Counted from the first letter of the stretch, positions 42,289-50,201 are shown. The stretch is DNA of 64,000 bases from Aquirhabdus parva (GCF_003351745.1 NZ_CP031222.1:3082207-3146206); one strand, 5' to 3'. Numbers and translations are program-made. Notes: generated from the sequence alone by a model not told the origin.

Positions 42289-42426
42289 AGCGCACTCCGA
42301 TGATTCAATGCTTAACCTTAGAGAAAAAACCTACCAATTGGTCAAGCAAATATTACACCATAAATGTGAACTAGTGCTCATTATTTAATTAAATTATCTT
42401 TTGTGTCTTATGTACTGGCTACGGTA

Positions 42427-42456
42427 CAAAAAACCCACCGTTTAGGGTGGGTTTTC
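42427..42456. terminator. Bidirectional terminator after tailspike 2
   Basis: AAACCCACC / GGTGGGTTT with a 6-nt loop; U-run both ways. Confidence 0.9.
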
Positions 42457-42484
42457 TTTATTCAAAGGACACGAGCAAAAGGGT

Positions 42485-43885
42485 TTAGCTGCCCAGACTA
42501 TGGACTTGCCATACAAACGGCAAATTCGCCGTCACATTCACATTGGTATGCATGGTAAATGACGTTGCGTTCACTGAAGTGGTGTCCAGCCAGAAGTAAG
42601 ACTCGCCAGTGGCTGCGCCAGTACGACTGAACGAAATGTCCTGTGGATTTGGTGTGACAGCCAGGCCATGATTCACCGTAATATTGTTGCTGCCTGATGG
42701 AATATACTGAAAGCCTTGGTTCTGACTCCGGAATCCCACGTTACCGCTGATGTAGTTTTCCACGCCCGTACTCAGATACTGGATGCCACCATTAATATTG
42801 CCATTCAGATTATTATTCTGAATCACAATACGATCAGTAGATGCACCGACACGAATACCATAGGCCTGCAAACCGTTATATAAACGATTTTGGGCGATAC
42901 ACCCAATCACCGTCGTATCGGTATTGCCTGCTTGAATATCTAGTCCAAATGCCTTGCCACTTCCGGCAGTCACACTATTACTTTCAAAAGTCGTGCCTGT
43001 GCCAAAGACAGTCCGTTTGGCATTGCTGGAAACCACACAACCACTGGCACCATTGTTAAAAAACCGCGTGCCATTGAACGTAATCGAGTCCGTGGTATTC
43101 AACGTTAAACCTGCGAATCCCGTGCCTGTGCGACCACCGCTAAACCATGAAGAAACAAACGTGGACTCTACAGAATTATTGATGGTCGATCCCTGCGCCG
43201 CCGAGTCAAAGTACACTGCGGTAAAAGAACAATACGCAGGTCTTGCAGCGATCGAATTACTGGGTGAATCCATAATCAATGAATACACACCCAATAAAAC
43301 ATCACCATCGGTGAGATTGATCGCTTCACATTGATTATAAAGGTTCACCCCACCAGATCGACCACGCACCAGATCCCCCGCATTCAAAACAAACTGCGAA
43401 CAATAGATGTCATTGACCGAATCAAACAGTAAGCCCGTGGTCTCATAGTTCAGTATCTGGAATTCAGTCGCCATCTGCGCAGAGCCGCTACTGAACCGGA
43501 TCCCAATATCACAATTGCGAATAATCACGGACTTGATATTGGTGTTTGCACCACTGGAATTGATCGCGATCGCACCCGTCGTTGGCGTAACACCGCTATA
43601 AATCATCGCCAGATCTTGAATAGCGTTAAACAAACCCGTGTTATTGAATATACCGACATTCGCAACAGTTTGCAGAATCAGGGTTTTGTATTGGTTATCA
43701 CCATAAATCGTAACCCCTTGTCCCGTAACATTCAGCACCGCAGAAATCTTATAATTCCCCGATGGAATATACACCGCGCCACCTGCACTAACAGCACTGA
43801 TCGCGTTTTGAATAGCGGTCGTATCATCCGCAACACCATCGCCCACTGCATTGTAAGGTGCATTTTTCACATTAATAATAGCCAT
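42485..43885 (-). CDS. Phage tailspike, right-handed beta-helix, copy 2
   Basis: 466 residues. The N-terminus (NVKNAPYNAVGDGVADDTTA, then IQNAISAVSAGGAVYIPSG) is the classic pectate-lyase superfamily start, absent in this exact form from copy 1. The middle is a beta-helix with TxxxxIRNCDIGI-type turns. The last ~70 residues (ITVNHGLAVTPNPQDISFS ... YFWLDTTSVNATSFTMHTNV ... FVWQVHSLGS) are homologous to copy 1 at 602-2047. It has a complete own unit with terminator. Two alternative spikes would broaden the receptor range. Confidence 0.85.
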   Translation of the reverse strand: MAIINVKNAPYNAVGDGVADDTTAIQNAISAVSAGGAVYIPSGNYKISAVLNVTGQGVTIYGDNQYKTLILQTVANVGIFNNTGLFNAIQDLAMIYSGVTPTTGAIAINSSGANTNIKSVIIRNCDIGIRFSSGSAQMATEFQILNYETTGLLFDSVNDIYCSQFVLNAGDLVRGRSGGVNLYNQCEAINLTDGDVLLGVYSLIMDSPSNSIAARPAYCSFTAVYFDSAAQGSTINNSVESTFVSSWFSGGRTGTGFAGLTLNTTDSITFNGTRFFNNGASGCVVSSNAKRTVFGTGTTFESNSVTAGSGKAFGLDIQAGNTDTTVIGCIAQNRLYNGLQAYGIRVGASTDRIVIQNNNLNGNINGGIQYLSTGVENYISGNVGFRSQNQGFQYIPSGSNNITVNHGLAVTPNPQDISFSRTGAATGESYFWLDTTSVNATSFTMHTNVNVTANLPFVWQVHSLGS

Positions 43886-44073
43886 GACTTCATTCCTCTT
43901 GCTGGGTTAATAAAAACAAACTGCACACCGTCAGACCCGTTGTCTAAACGATGTCAAATCTCAGCCTGTACTCACACAACAAGCGTATGGGCGATCACGT
44001 CCATACGTTTGAACCACTGCTTCACAACACGTGCAAAGACACTGAGTCCGCATGTCGTCCATGCGACCGTGTC
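43886..44073. other. Upstream region of tailspike 2
   Basis: About 190 bp without a gene. Presumably leader and promoter of the tailspike 2 transcript; no confident boxes. Confidence 0.3.
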
Positions 44074-44574
44074 TCACGCCACAATCAACTCCCTTTTCGT
44101 CTTCCGCAGATAATCAATCATCGACGACTCAATCTCCGCCTGTACCGCGAGCAAATAATCCGTAAGCCGCGTCTCAAATGGCTCCCAGCGCGCGCGATAG
44201 CCCGACTCACACATTGTGATGCCGCCGGCTTTCATGCGATCGGCACGGGTCAGACACACGTTGGGATACAACACCTGATACAGCGCAATGCTGGCGATCC
44301 CTTCACACAGCGCCTGCAAATCAATCTTGCGGCACTTCAATCCCGACTTTTCCACCTCATGCCGTGTTTGCTGAGCCAGCAGCGCCACCATGCGCGGTTT
44401 CTCTCGTCCGGCACGCGGGTTGTGCAGCAGAAACGCCAAGTCCTGTGCCACAGGGGATAACCTTGCCAGCGCACCGCAGACATCTTCCCAATCGATATCC
44501 GCCTTACCCCCCATCGACGGACGATAGTTCTGCGTCTTGGCATTCAACTTACTCATGATCTCAATGACACTCAT
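44074..44574 (-). CDS. Phage protein of unknown function at the end of the early operon
   Basis: 166 residues, helical with Cys (KCRKIDLQALCEGIASIALY, CLTRADRMKAGGITMCESGY). Early-operon position downstream of replication and nuclease genes is where antitermination Q or Nin genes lie in lambdoid phages; it is of Q-like size, but no diagnostic zinc motif is seen. An alternative start is an ATG at 44556. Confidence 0.5.
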   Translation of the reverse strand: MSVIEIMSKLNAKTQNYRPSMGGKADIDWEDVCGALARLSPVAQDLAFLLHNPRAGREKPRMVALLAQQTRHEVEKSGLKCRKIDLQALCEGIASIALYQVLYPNVCLTRADRMKAGGITMCESGYRARWEPFETRLTDYLLAVQAEIESSMIDYLRKTKRELIVA

Positions 44575-44619
44575 CGTTTCTCACTCCTCATCCCAATGCC
44601 CAATCGATAAACACAACCC

Positions 44620-44967
44620 TCACAGCACCCCTCGCTCAATCAGCAGCAGCTCCACCATCGCCAAGAGCATATGCCGCGCACGCAAAAGCTCCGCCGTCTC
44701 TTTCACCTTCTTGATAAACCAAGCCTCCGAAGCTGCGCGATAGCCCGTCGGGTCATATTCCAGATGCACCTTGCCGCACAGTGGTATGGTGAACTCGTCA
44801 CTGGCGAGTGCATCTTTACGGTGCCCATGTGCCGGATTTCTGGAATGGGCTGGTGCAACCCCACCGGCTCCGCAGATGCAGCACGGCAATGACCGTATGA
44901 GGGTCAAATGCATCGTTGACCGAAAATACTCAAAATCTGGATCGACTTTTTCTACACGACTATTCAT
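44620..44967 (-). CDS. HNH-like zinc protein (DUF968/Ref-like nuclease candidate)
   Basis: 115 residues. LPCCICGAGGVAPAHSRNPA ... GHRKDALASDEFTIPLCGKV, then HLEYD matches the CxxC ... AHH/AHS ... D-x-IPLCxxxH arrangement of phage HNH-type recombination nucleases such as DUF968/Ref. The AHS and PLC-x2-xH residues are the expected metal and catalytic sites. It overlaps the VRR-NUC gene by 8 bp. Confidence 0.68.
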   Translation of the reverse strand: MNSRVEKVDPDFEYFRSTMHLTLIRSLPCCICGAGGVAPAHSRNPAHGHRKDALASDEFTIPLCGKVHLEYDPTGYRAASEAWFIKKVKETAELLRARHMLLAMVELLLIERGVL

Positions 44968-45457
44968 TCCCCCCCCCTAAGCCATTTTTATGCTTCAATT
45001 TTTCTTCATGCTCACGTGAATACACTGACCCGCAATACAGCCCCATATAGTCACTGATCACCCGTTTGGCCTCATCAAAGCCATAGCACACGGCGGTCTG
45101 ATAACCGTTTGCAGCGAGACGCGCCAGCACAATCTTCTGCAAAGGCGATACCACTCCCTGACGTGCTTTTAGCTCGATAAACAAACCATGAAAACCCTGC
45201 CGCGGCACATAGATCTGAAAATCCGGAAAGCCTGCCTGTGTGCCCATCTCCTTAAACTTCGCCCCCTCGCGCGGCGAACGTTTACCGCCATTGGGACTGT
45301 GATGCATCACATCAGACAACTTGCCATCGCCCCAGTTCATCATCCGCGCCCACTGCATCACCAGGCGATGCTCATGGTCCTCACGGGCTGGACGCGGAGA
45401 CTTCAGTTTAAAGCCATCCAACTGTACCGCACGCGACTCACTGGCACTCAGTTTCAT
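44960..45457 (-). CDS. VRR-NUC domain nuclease
   Basis: 165 residues from the ATG at 45457 that overlaps the stop of the P-like gene (ATGA). The core HHSPNGGKRSPREGAKFKEM, then GTQAGFPDFQIYVPRQGFHG, then LFIELKARQGVVSPLQ is the PD-(D/E)xK fold of the VRR-NUC family: Asp in FPD, Glu and Lys in IELK. Probably a Holliday-junction or recombination nuclease of the phage early operon. Confidence 0.9.
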   Translation of the reverse strand: MKLSASESRAVQLDGFKLKSPRPAREDHEHRLVMQWARMMNWGDGKLSDVMHHSPNGGKRSPREGAKFKEMGTQAGFPDFQIYVPRQGFHGLFIELKARQGVVSPLQKIVLARLAANGYQTAVCYGFDEAKRVISDYMGLYCGSVYSREHEEKLKHKNGLGGGNE

Positions 45458-46083
45458 GCTCGGCACTCCTTCCCCATCTGCCCACGCATCTGTGCAATCG
45501 CCTGTGCCGCACACGCTTGCCGTGCCGCTTTTTGCGCCGCAGTTTCGGGTTCAAAAATGCTCTTGGGCGCAGCGATGGCCTTGGGAATCGCAAAGCGTGC
45601 ACCACCCATATACTCACCCTTAACCGCCTTATACACCTCCATAAACACCGGACGCATTTGCGACTCCGCTTTATGGCGCATATCCCAAAAGCCAATCCGC
45701 CGCACCGTCTCATATACCAGAGGATCTGTGATTCGCTCATCCCCCGCCCTGCGGTAGGCTTCCAGATCACTCAGGAACTCCCCCTCAAAACACCACGCCA
45801 ACAGTGTCGGAATCGATGGACAGAAATCACAGCTCGACGTGCTAATGCGTTTAAAGCACCGTGCCAACTGCTCAGGGCTCACCGCGCGAAACGACGCACA
45901 GATCGTCTCTTCCAGCATCGCAGGCTGAACACCCGCCCACTTGCGGTTAAACTCCGCACCATAAAACGACTTAAGCCGCTCAATAAAACCCCGAGCCTGT
46001 AGCGCAGTAAACCCTTGTGCACCAGATGCATGCGACGATGCTGCGTGACCTTGCGCGGATTGCGACAAGCTAAGCTTAAACAT
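45454..46083 (-). CDS. Replication protein P-like (helicase loader)
   Basis: 209 residues from the ATG at 46083, which overlaps the preceding gene's end. LQARGFIERLKSFYGAEFNR, then KWAGVQPAMLEETICASFRA ... SCDFCPSIPTLLAWCFEG are typical of lambda-P-type proteins, which recruit host DnaB helicase to the phage origin. Order O-like, then P-like supports the call. Confidence 0.8.
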   Translation of the reverse strand: MFKLSLSQSAQGHAASSHASGAQGFTALQARGFIERLKSFYGAEFNRKWAGVQPAMLEETICASFRAVSPEQLARCFKRISTSSCDFCPSIPTLLAWCFEGEFLSDLEAYRRAGDERITDPLVYETVRRIGFWDMRHKAESQMRPVFMEVYKAVKGEYMGGARFAIPKAIAAPKSIFEPETAAQKAARQACAAQAIAQMRGQMGKECRA

Positions 46084-47197
46084 AGCGGATCCCCTCAATC
46101 CCATCCCAGTGCTGCGGCGTGACATCGATCAGCGCGGCTGACTTAGTTCCCGCATAAGCCACAGACGACTGCTCGGCAAAGTATTGATCCCAAGCCGACT
46201 GCGCCGTCCTGCGTGCAGGTTGGGATGCTTGACGCACCACGATCTCATCCAGCCATGCCTTTTGATTCAGGTAAGTTTCCGGATTCTTGCGAAACGCCTT
46301 ATCCGGCTGCGCCAGCTTGTACTGCCGCACATGCTGCATGATCAGTTCACGCTCAGCATCTGTCAGACGTTGCCACTTCCTAACGCAAGCTTTAGGCTGA
46401 ACCTTCTTGTCATACAAATCCCAAAACGTCTCAAAAGGAATGTTTAACGCATGACCTACCACCACTGGCGTAGCCGTTTGCGTTGCTATGGGCTGATCAA
46501 TACCGACATGACTGGCATGGGCTTGGCTCACTTGGACTGGATCATCTGCGATTTGCATGCCGCAGCGCTCTGTACCTGCCCCTGTAGCGTTTGAGCATGC
46601 AAGCCATGAATCCTGCGCATGACCCTCGATCAAAAACACCTCCTGATCACTCTCAGCATACGCATCATCCTGTATCTCCGATGGCACAGCCTGTGCCGTC
46701 CAATCATCATTCAAAGAATCAGGAATCCAGCTAAAGGGATCAGGAATCAGAGAATCAGGAATCAGGTTAAAGGAATCAGGAATCAGAGAATCAGCAGGGT
46801 TAGACTCAGACCAACCCGGGGCTTGCCTCAGGTTGGTCTGGGGCTGTCCAGAACTCAAGGTTTGCTCAGCTTGAGGCGGTTTAGGAATTACCGACTGCGC
46901 CTCCTTATAATGTGGATTCTGGTGCTTGTCGAACTTACAGATATGAATGTACTTCGCACCCTCAGCCGTATAACGCTCCAAAAAACCCGCCCCCGTCAGA
47001 TCATCCAACAGCGCATCGATATCAATCGAATCGGCCGGAAACAACGACATCTTGATCTTCTTCGGACGATCTTCCAGATAACCCTCGCGATCCGCTAAAG
47101 TCCATAAGCCGATAAACAACAAGCGCGCTGCAAAACACAACTCGATCAACTCATCATTAAAAAAGAATGACGGTTTAATGTTTCTCGCTCTAGCCAT
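46076..47197 (-). CDS. Phage replication initiator, O-like
   Basis: 373 residues from the ATG at 47197. A winged-helix N-terminus (RARNIKPSFFFNDELIELCF, then AARLLFIGLWTLADREGYLE) is characteristic of phage replisome-organiser proteins. The middle holds repeated IPDS(L/F)N units encoded by direct repeats (46712-46796). The C-terminal domain (FETFWDLYDKKVQPKACVRK ... PDKAFRKNPETYLNQKAWLD) is the DUF-type helicase-loader contact seen in lambda-O-like proteins. It binds the origin and starts phage DNA replication. Confidence 0.85.
   Translation of the reverse strand: MARARNIKPSFFFNDELIELCFAARLLFIGLWTLADREGYLEDRPKKIKMSLFPADSIDIDALLDDLTGAGFLERYTAEGAKYIHICKFDKHQNPHYKEAQSVIPKPPQAEQTLSSGQPQTNLRQAPGWSESNPADSLIPDSFNLIPDSLIPDPFSWIPDSLNDDWTAQAVPSEIQDDAYAESDQEVFLIEGHAQDSWLACSNATGAGTERCGMQIADDPVQVSQAHASHVGIDQPIATQTATPVVVGHALNIPFETFWDLYDKKVQPKACVRKWQRLTDAERELIMQHVRQYKLAQPDKAFRKNPETYLNQKAWLDEIVVRQASQPARRTAQSAWDQYFAEQSSVAYAGTKSAALIDVTPQHWDGIEGIRYV
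46712..46796 (-). other. Iteron cluster, candidate phage replication origin
   Basis: At least seven perfect AATCAG hexamers and two near-matches occur within 85 bp, mostly spaced 7-8 bp apart and in the larger unit AGGAATCAGGAATCAG. They lie inside the O-like gene, exactly as lambda ori lies in gene O. They encode the repeated IPDS motif of the protein. Confidence 0.65.
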
Positions 47198-47372
47198 GAT
47201 CCACCTCCGCTCTGCCGATCGCCTCAATTACCCCCTCATCCCATGCCTCATAGTCATCCCATGACTCATCCAACAGCTCAGTCATATGCACACTATCGAG
47301 TGCCGACAACGCATGGGCAGTCCCTTGGTCATCGCCCCAATCACCCACCTCAAAATCCAGATCGATACTCAT
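47190..47372 (-). CDS. Small acidic early protein
   Basis: 60 residues, very acidic (MSIDLDFEVGDWGDDQGTAH ... LLDESWDDYEAWDEGVIEAI). Overlaps the O-like start by 8 bp, so it is translationally coupled. Acidic small proteins in this position are often regulators or DNA mimics; no family recognised. Confidence 0.55.
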   Translation of the reverse strand: MSIDLDFEVGDWGDDQGTAHALSALDSVHMTELLDESWDDYEAWDEGVIEAIGRAEVDHG

Positions 47373-47543
47373 CGCGCCTCTCCACGCTTTACCTCAGAAT
47401 GTTTTACAAAAAGATATTGAAAATAGTCATTTTCAAAGCCTTTAAGCAGTTGATCCACCATACCTTTCATGCTTTAATCGCCTTTCTGCATTGCATAGCA
47501 TGTCTGCAGAACCCCTTGGTCATGGCCTAGCCACTGACTTTCG

Positions 47544-47570
47544 AACCCGGCGGCAACGTTCGGGTTTTTT
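47544..47570 (+). terminator. Plus-strand terminator T1
   Basis: AACCCG / CGGGTT arms with T6. A further hairpin GGCATGG/CCATGCC follows at 47580-47597. Confidence 0.65.
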
Positions 47571-47670
47571 ATTGCCCGGGGCATGGCTTCCCATGCCGTA
47601 TTCATCTTTGCTCCACAGTCGCATGCTGTCATTTGAACTGTCCGGCATCCCCACCATCGGTGCAGGAATT

Positions 47671-47702
47671 TGCTCATGCCCCCAGTTCATGAGCATTTTT
47701 TT
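47671..47702 (+). terminator. Plus-strand terminator T2
   Basis: TGCTCATG / CATGAGCA perfect stem with T7. No gene reads into it on the plus strand. Confidence 0.88.
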
Positions 47703-47810
47703 GAAAATTTGCAGTGATTCACTAAACTTGCGAATCGCATCCACAATCTCTCCACATCGCTATGCTCTAATCCTCTGGTCTTGTCCTGTCGCCTAATGGG
47801 GACAAGAATT

Positions 47811-47843
47811 AGCCCAACGACCCCAAATCTTGGGCTTTTTTTT
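47811..47843 (+). terminator. Plus-strand terminator T3
   Basis: AGCCCAA / TTGGGCT stem with T8. It is preceded by a second hairpin TTGTCC (47781-47786) / GGACAA (47800-47805), an arrangement repeated in the RNA at 48137. Confidence 0.85.
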
Positions 47844-47914
47844 CGTCTGTCAAAAACGACCACTTGGTTCATTTATGCTTGCACCATTTTGGCAATGTGC
47901 TTAAATGCACTCGT

Positions 47915-47974
47915 CCTGTTGTCTAACACATGCATACAGAACACTTGCCCACGTCCCAAAGCGTGGGCATTTTA
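47915..47974 (+). ncRNA. Candidate small RNA 1 (~60 nt)
   Basis: The predicted promoter (TTGCAC 47879-47884, TTAAAT 47901-47906, spacer 16) starts an RNA of ~60 nt that ends in the perfect terminator TGCCCACG / CGTGGGCA with T4. There is no open frame with a ribosome site. The promoter and 20 bp upstream repeat at 48080. Confidence 0.55.
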
Positions 47975-48079
47975 TTGGGCGACGTTTAGTCATCCCCTTA
48001 TTTCCCCATCGCATCTATCCGCCTAAAATCAACAAATGCAGCGTTATGAATGTTTTATTTTTCCGATGTGACAAATTTT

Positions 48080-48129
48080 GACCATTTGGTTCATTTTCAC
48101 TTGCAAAGCCATTCATAACGTGATGTAAT
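48080..48129 (+). promoter_or_regulatory. Repeated promoter of the small RNA array
   Basis: GACCATTTGGTTCATTTTCA followed by CTTGCA matches 47858-47883 at 22 of 26 positions. TTGCAA (48101-48106) and TGTAAT (48124-48129) have an ideal 17-bp spacer. Confidence 0.65.
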
Positions 48130-48136
48130 TCTCACT

Positions 48137-48205
48137 TACTTGTTTGTCCCCAAACTAAACAGACAAGATTTTTAGCTCATGCTCCCCCGGCGTGGGCTTT
48201 TTTTT
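48137..48205 (+). ncRNA. Candidate small RNA 2 (~69 nt)
   Basis: The start is inferred from the promoter at 48101-48129. The RNA contains a 5' hairpin (TTGTC / GACAA) and a 3' terminator AGCTCATGC / GCGTGGGCT in which every pair can form if G-U pairs are allowed, followed by T8. No coding frame. A C4-like or OOP-like regulatory role is possible but unproven. Confidence 0.55.
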
Positions 48206-48276
48206 GTCTGGTGCGTAGCCTTTATGGAAACCAACCAGTCGCAATAAGCCCAAACCAGAAACCTAAAAAGAAACTG

Positions 48277-48450
48277 TCAAACTCGCATCCCCTGACGCTT
48301 AGGATCACCCACCACAAACTTCAGCTTGCCACCCGACTCCCCTGGGCGAAACGAACGGGTGCGTCCACCTTGGACAATATGTTGTTGAAACAACGCTTCC
48401 AGCTCATGGCTCAATGCATGCTTGGCAGGATTGTGATGTAATTTGATCAT
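48277..48450 (-). CDS. 57-residue protein in the cro position
   Basis: A clean frame: MIKLHHNPAKHALSHELEAL, then FQQHIVQGGRTRSFRPGESG, then GKLKFVVGDPKRQGMRV. It is basic and lies divergent to the repressor, facing the shared operator. GGCTC upstream gives only a weak ribosome site. No clear helix-turn-helix, so it may be a non-Cro early protein. No family recognised. Confidence 0.55.
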   Translation of the reverse strand: MIKLHHNPAKHALSHELEALFQQHIVQGGRTRSFRPGESGGKLKFVVGDPKRQGMRV

Positions 48451-48587
48451 CGTCAGGCTCCGGTTTAGTTTCCACTGGTCAACTCATTAGTTTCCGTTAG
48501 TAAACCACAAGTTTCTTTAAGTGTCAATTAATTCGTTTACTCTTGGAAACTATTAGCGCAACCCTTGTCGCGCGCTGGAGAATCCTC
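48451..48587. promoter_or_regulatory. Divergent operator region of the immunity module
   Basis: TAGTTTCC occurs at 48466-48473 and 48488-48495, with AAGTTTCT at 48509-48516 and the inverted form GGAAACTA at 48545-48552. These spaced boxes between divergent early and repressor genes are presumed repressor operators covering both promoters. Confidence 0.7.
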
Positions 48588-49289
48588 GTGCAAACCATTT
48601 CTGATCGAATCAAAGAGCGCATGACCACGCTCGGCATCAAGCAAGTCGATATCGTCCGCGAAACCCATGTCGGCAAAGGCGCGGTGTCCAAATGGTTATC
48701 GGGATTGAATACCCCAAACGGTGAGAACCTCACTGCGCTAAGTCGTCTCCTGCAAGTCAGCGCCGATTGGTTGCTGACCGGCAACAACTCAGCCAGCAAA
48801 ACGCAAATCCCAGTAGAAAGCTGGGACAGCGATACACCGATTGACGACGACGAAGTCGCCATTCCGTTTTATAAGGACTTTTTGTTAGCCTGCGGATCAG
48901 GCGCAGTGGGAGAAGCATTGAATTCAGAAACAAGACGGCTACGTTTAAGTCTCACGACTTTAAAAGCCGCTGGTGTAGAACCGGAGAACGCCGTAGCGAT
49001 GACCGCCTTAGGCAACTCCAACTTTCCAGATATCAAAGACAAAGCGACGGTCTATGTGGATTTAGGATTTACCAGAATTGTCGATGGCTGCGTGTATGCC
49101 ATTGATCATGGCGGCGTATTCAAGTTTAAGTACTTGTACAACTTGCCCAAGGGCGGTGTGCGGGTGGTGAGTAAGAATGACGCTGAGTATCCTGAGGAGC
49201 GCCTAACTGCGGAAGAAATCGTTGAGCAGGAGTTTAAGATTCTTGGTTATGCGTTTGACGTGCAGAATCCGTTGCCGAGAAGGTTTTGA
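48588..49289 (+). CDS. Phage repressor, HTH plus LexA/S24-like domain
   Basis: 233 residues from a GTG at 48588 (GGAG eight nt upstream). The N-terminal XRE helix-turn-helix (IKERMTTLGIKQVDIVRETH, then VGKGAVSKWLSGLNTPNG) is followed by a linker with a Cys-Gly site (LLACGSGAVGEA) fitting RecA-stimulated self-cleavage. The C-terminal S24-like domain has MTALGNSNFPDIKDKATVYV with the nucleophile Ser, and a Lys in VFKFKYLYNLPKGG. It keeps the prophage silent and is presumably inactivated by the SOS response. Confidence 0.88.
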   Translation: MQTISDRIKERMTTLGIKQVDIVRETHVGKGAVSKWLSGLNTPNGENLTALSRLLQVSADWLLTGNNSASKTQIPVESWDSDTPIDDDEVAIPFYKDFLLACGSGAVGEALNSETRRLRLSLTTLKAAGVEPENAVAMTALGNSNFPDIKDKATVYVDLGFTRIVDGCVYAIDHGGVFKFKYLYNLPKGGVRVVSKNDAEYPEERLTAEEIVEQEFKILGYAFDVQNPLPRRF

Positions 49290-49351
49290 GGGATTAAGTG
49301 CAATGGCTGTCATTGCACCTTACTTCACGCCAAAGTGATTAAGGCATTAAG

Positions 49352-49468
49352 ATGACCCGATTAGAGCAATATCAACGCGTTGAGTCTCTCTTTGATGAAC
49401 TGTTGATTTTATTTAATAGCACTTTTTTAAAACCAGAAATATTAGCCCTTAGAGCTAATCCCCTTTAA
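49352..49468 (+). CDS. Possible 38-residue peptide
   Basis: The frame MTRLEQYQRVESLFDELLIL, then FNSTFLKPEILALRANPL is helical and natural-looking, but no good ribosome site precedes it. It may be the 5' remnant of a longer gene disrupted at the prophage edge. Confidence 0.3.
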   Translation: MTRLEQYQRVESLFDELLILFNSTFLKPEILALRANPL

Positions 49469-49838
49469 CACTCATCAACTTAAAACAAATAACCCAAGAA
49501 GGAGCGTAAATAATTAAAGAAAAAATTGTTGAAATAAAAATTATAAAAATATTAAATTTATGTATTAAAAAAGAATCATAGTACCATGAAAAAATATCAA
49601 AAATTAATATGACAACTAATGCCAAATACCCAAACCATTTTTTTCGACTATCTATCCCTATATTTAAAACATATAAAATCATAAAAAATATAGCACAACC
49701 ATGTATTTTAGACTCTAGAGCGGTTATCGATTGCGGATATGCATGAGGGGAGAATCCAAGTACATCGTAAAAATAAACCCCTGCATAAATAAACAAATAA
49801 CTAAATATTAAAATACGTTTCATTCTTAAAAGGCTCAT
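49455..49838 (-). CDS. Four-helix membrane protein
   Basis: 127 residues with four membrane helices (ILIFSYLFIYAGVYFYDVLG, IFFMILYVLNIGI, WFGYLALVVILIFDIFSWYY, IFIIFISTIFSLIIY). AT-rich compared with neighbours. No family recognised; possibly outside the prophage. An ATG at 49823 is an alternative start. Confidence 0.5.
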   Translation of the reverse strand: MSLLRMKRILIFSYLFIYAGVYFYDVLGFSPHAYPQSITALESKIHGCAIFFMILYVLNIGIDSRKKWFGYLALVVILIFDIFSWYYDSFLIHKFNIFIIFISTIFSLIIYAPSWVICFKLMSVKGD

Positions 49839-49998
49839 TGTAAATGATCAATCATCTATTCTTTGAATACAATCAAGCATAGGAAGTGTAAACCCTAGCG
49901 CATTGCACCCTTGCATTCAATTCTTCTGATACAGCGCCGACTCGAAATACACACAAGCATCGTGCTTGTCTGAAATCAATGTCACACCCAGAGTAAAC
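49839..49998. other. Intergenic gap before the MITE-like element
   Basis: 160 bp with nothing recognisable. Confidence 0.3.
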
Positions 49999-50201
49999 GT
50001 AGGATGGGTTTTAACCCATCAACCAGTATTCAACTCTAAAACTGTATTATTTCATCGCTTTACCCTTTTAAAAAGCCCATCAATAACAGCAAAGCTAGGT
50101 CGCAATAAGCCCAAACGCATTACTACAAGCTCAATATACATTCACGACACCTGATTGAAATCACGTGTCTGATACCGTTGATGGGTTAAAGCCCATCCTA
50201 C
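49999..50201. mobile_element. MITE-like element with 25-bp terminal inverted repeats
   Basis: The left end 49999-50023 and right end 50177-50201 are inverted copies with one difference; each contains GTAGGATGGG and AACCCATCAAC. The interior is ~150 bp, non-coding, with GTCGCAATAAGCCCAAAC, also seen at 48238. A degenerate relative of the right half lies at 60741-60846. No clear target duplication was found. Confidence 0.7.

Larger units (their letters stand above)
47373..48276. other. 900-bp non-coding early region with five plus-strand terminators
   Basis: No frame here is convincing: minus-strand frames are overlapping and lack ribosome sites. The region holds an inverted repeat TTGAAAA/TTTTCAA (47417-47436), five plus-strand intrinsic terminators (47544-47570, 47671-47702, 47811-47843, 47946-47974, 48174-48205) and two near-identical promoters. 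It is best explained as a tandem set of small RNAs between the replication operon and the repressor. Confidence 0.65.

Noticed and set aside
46712-46796. CRISPR or satellite array
   Set aside because: Hexamer iterons only 1-8 bp apart in a replication gene fit an origin, not spacers.
47500-47570. Possible tRNA 3' end (TTCGAACCC)
   Set aside because: No acceptor, D or anticodon arms can be formed; it is a terminator stem.
47474-47872. Overlapping minus-strand frames in the early non-coding region
   Set aside because: They overlap each other, lack ribosome sites, and run across several terminator hairpins.
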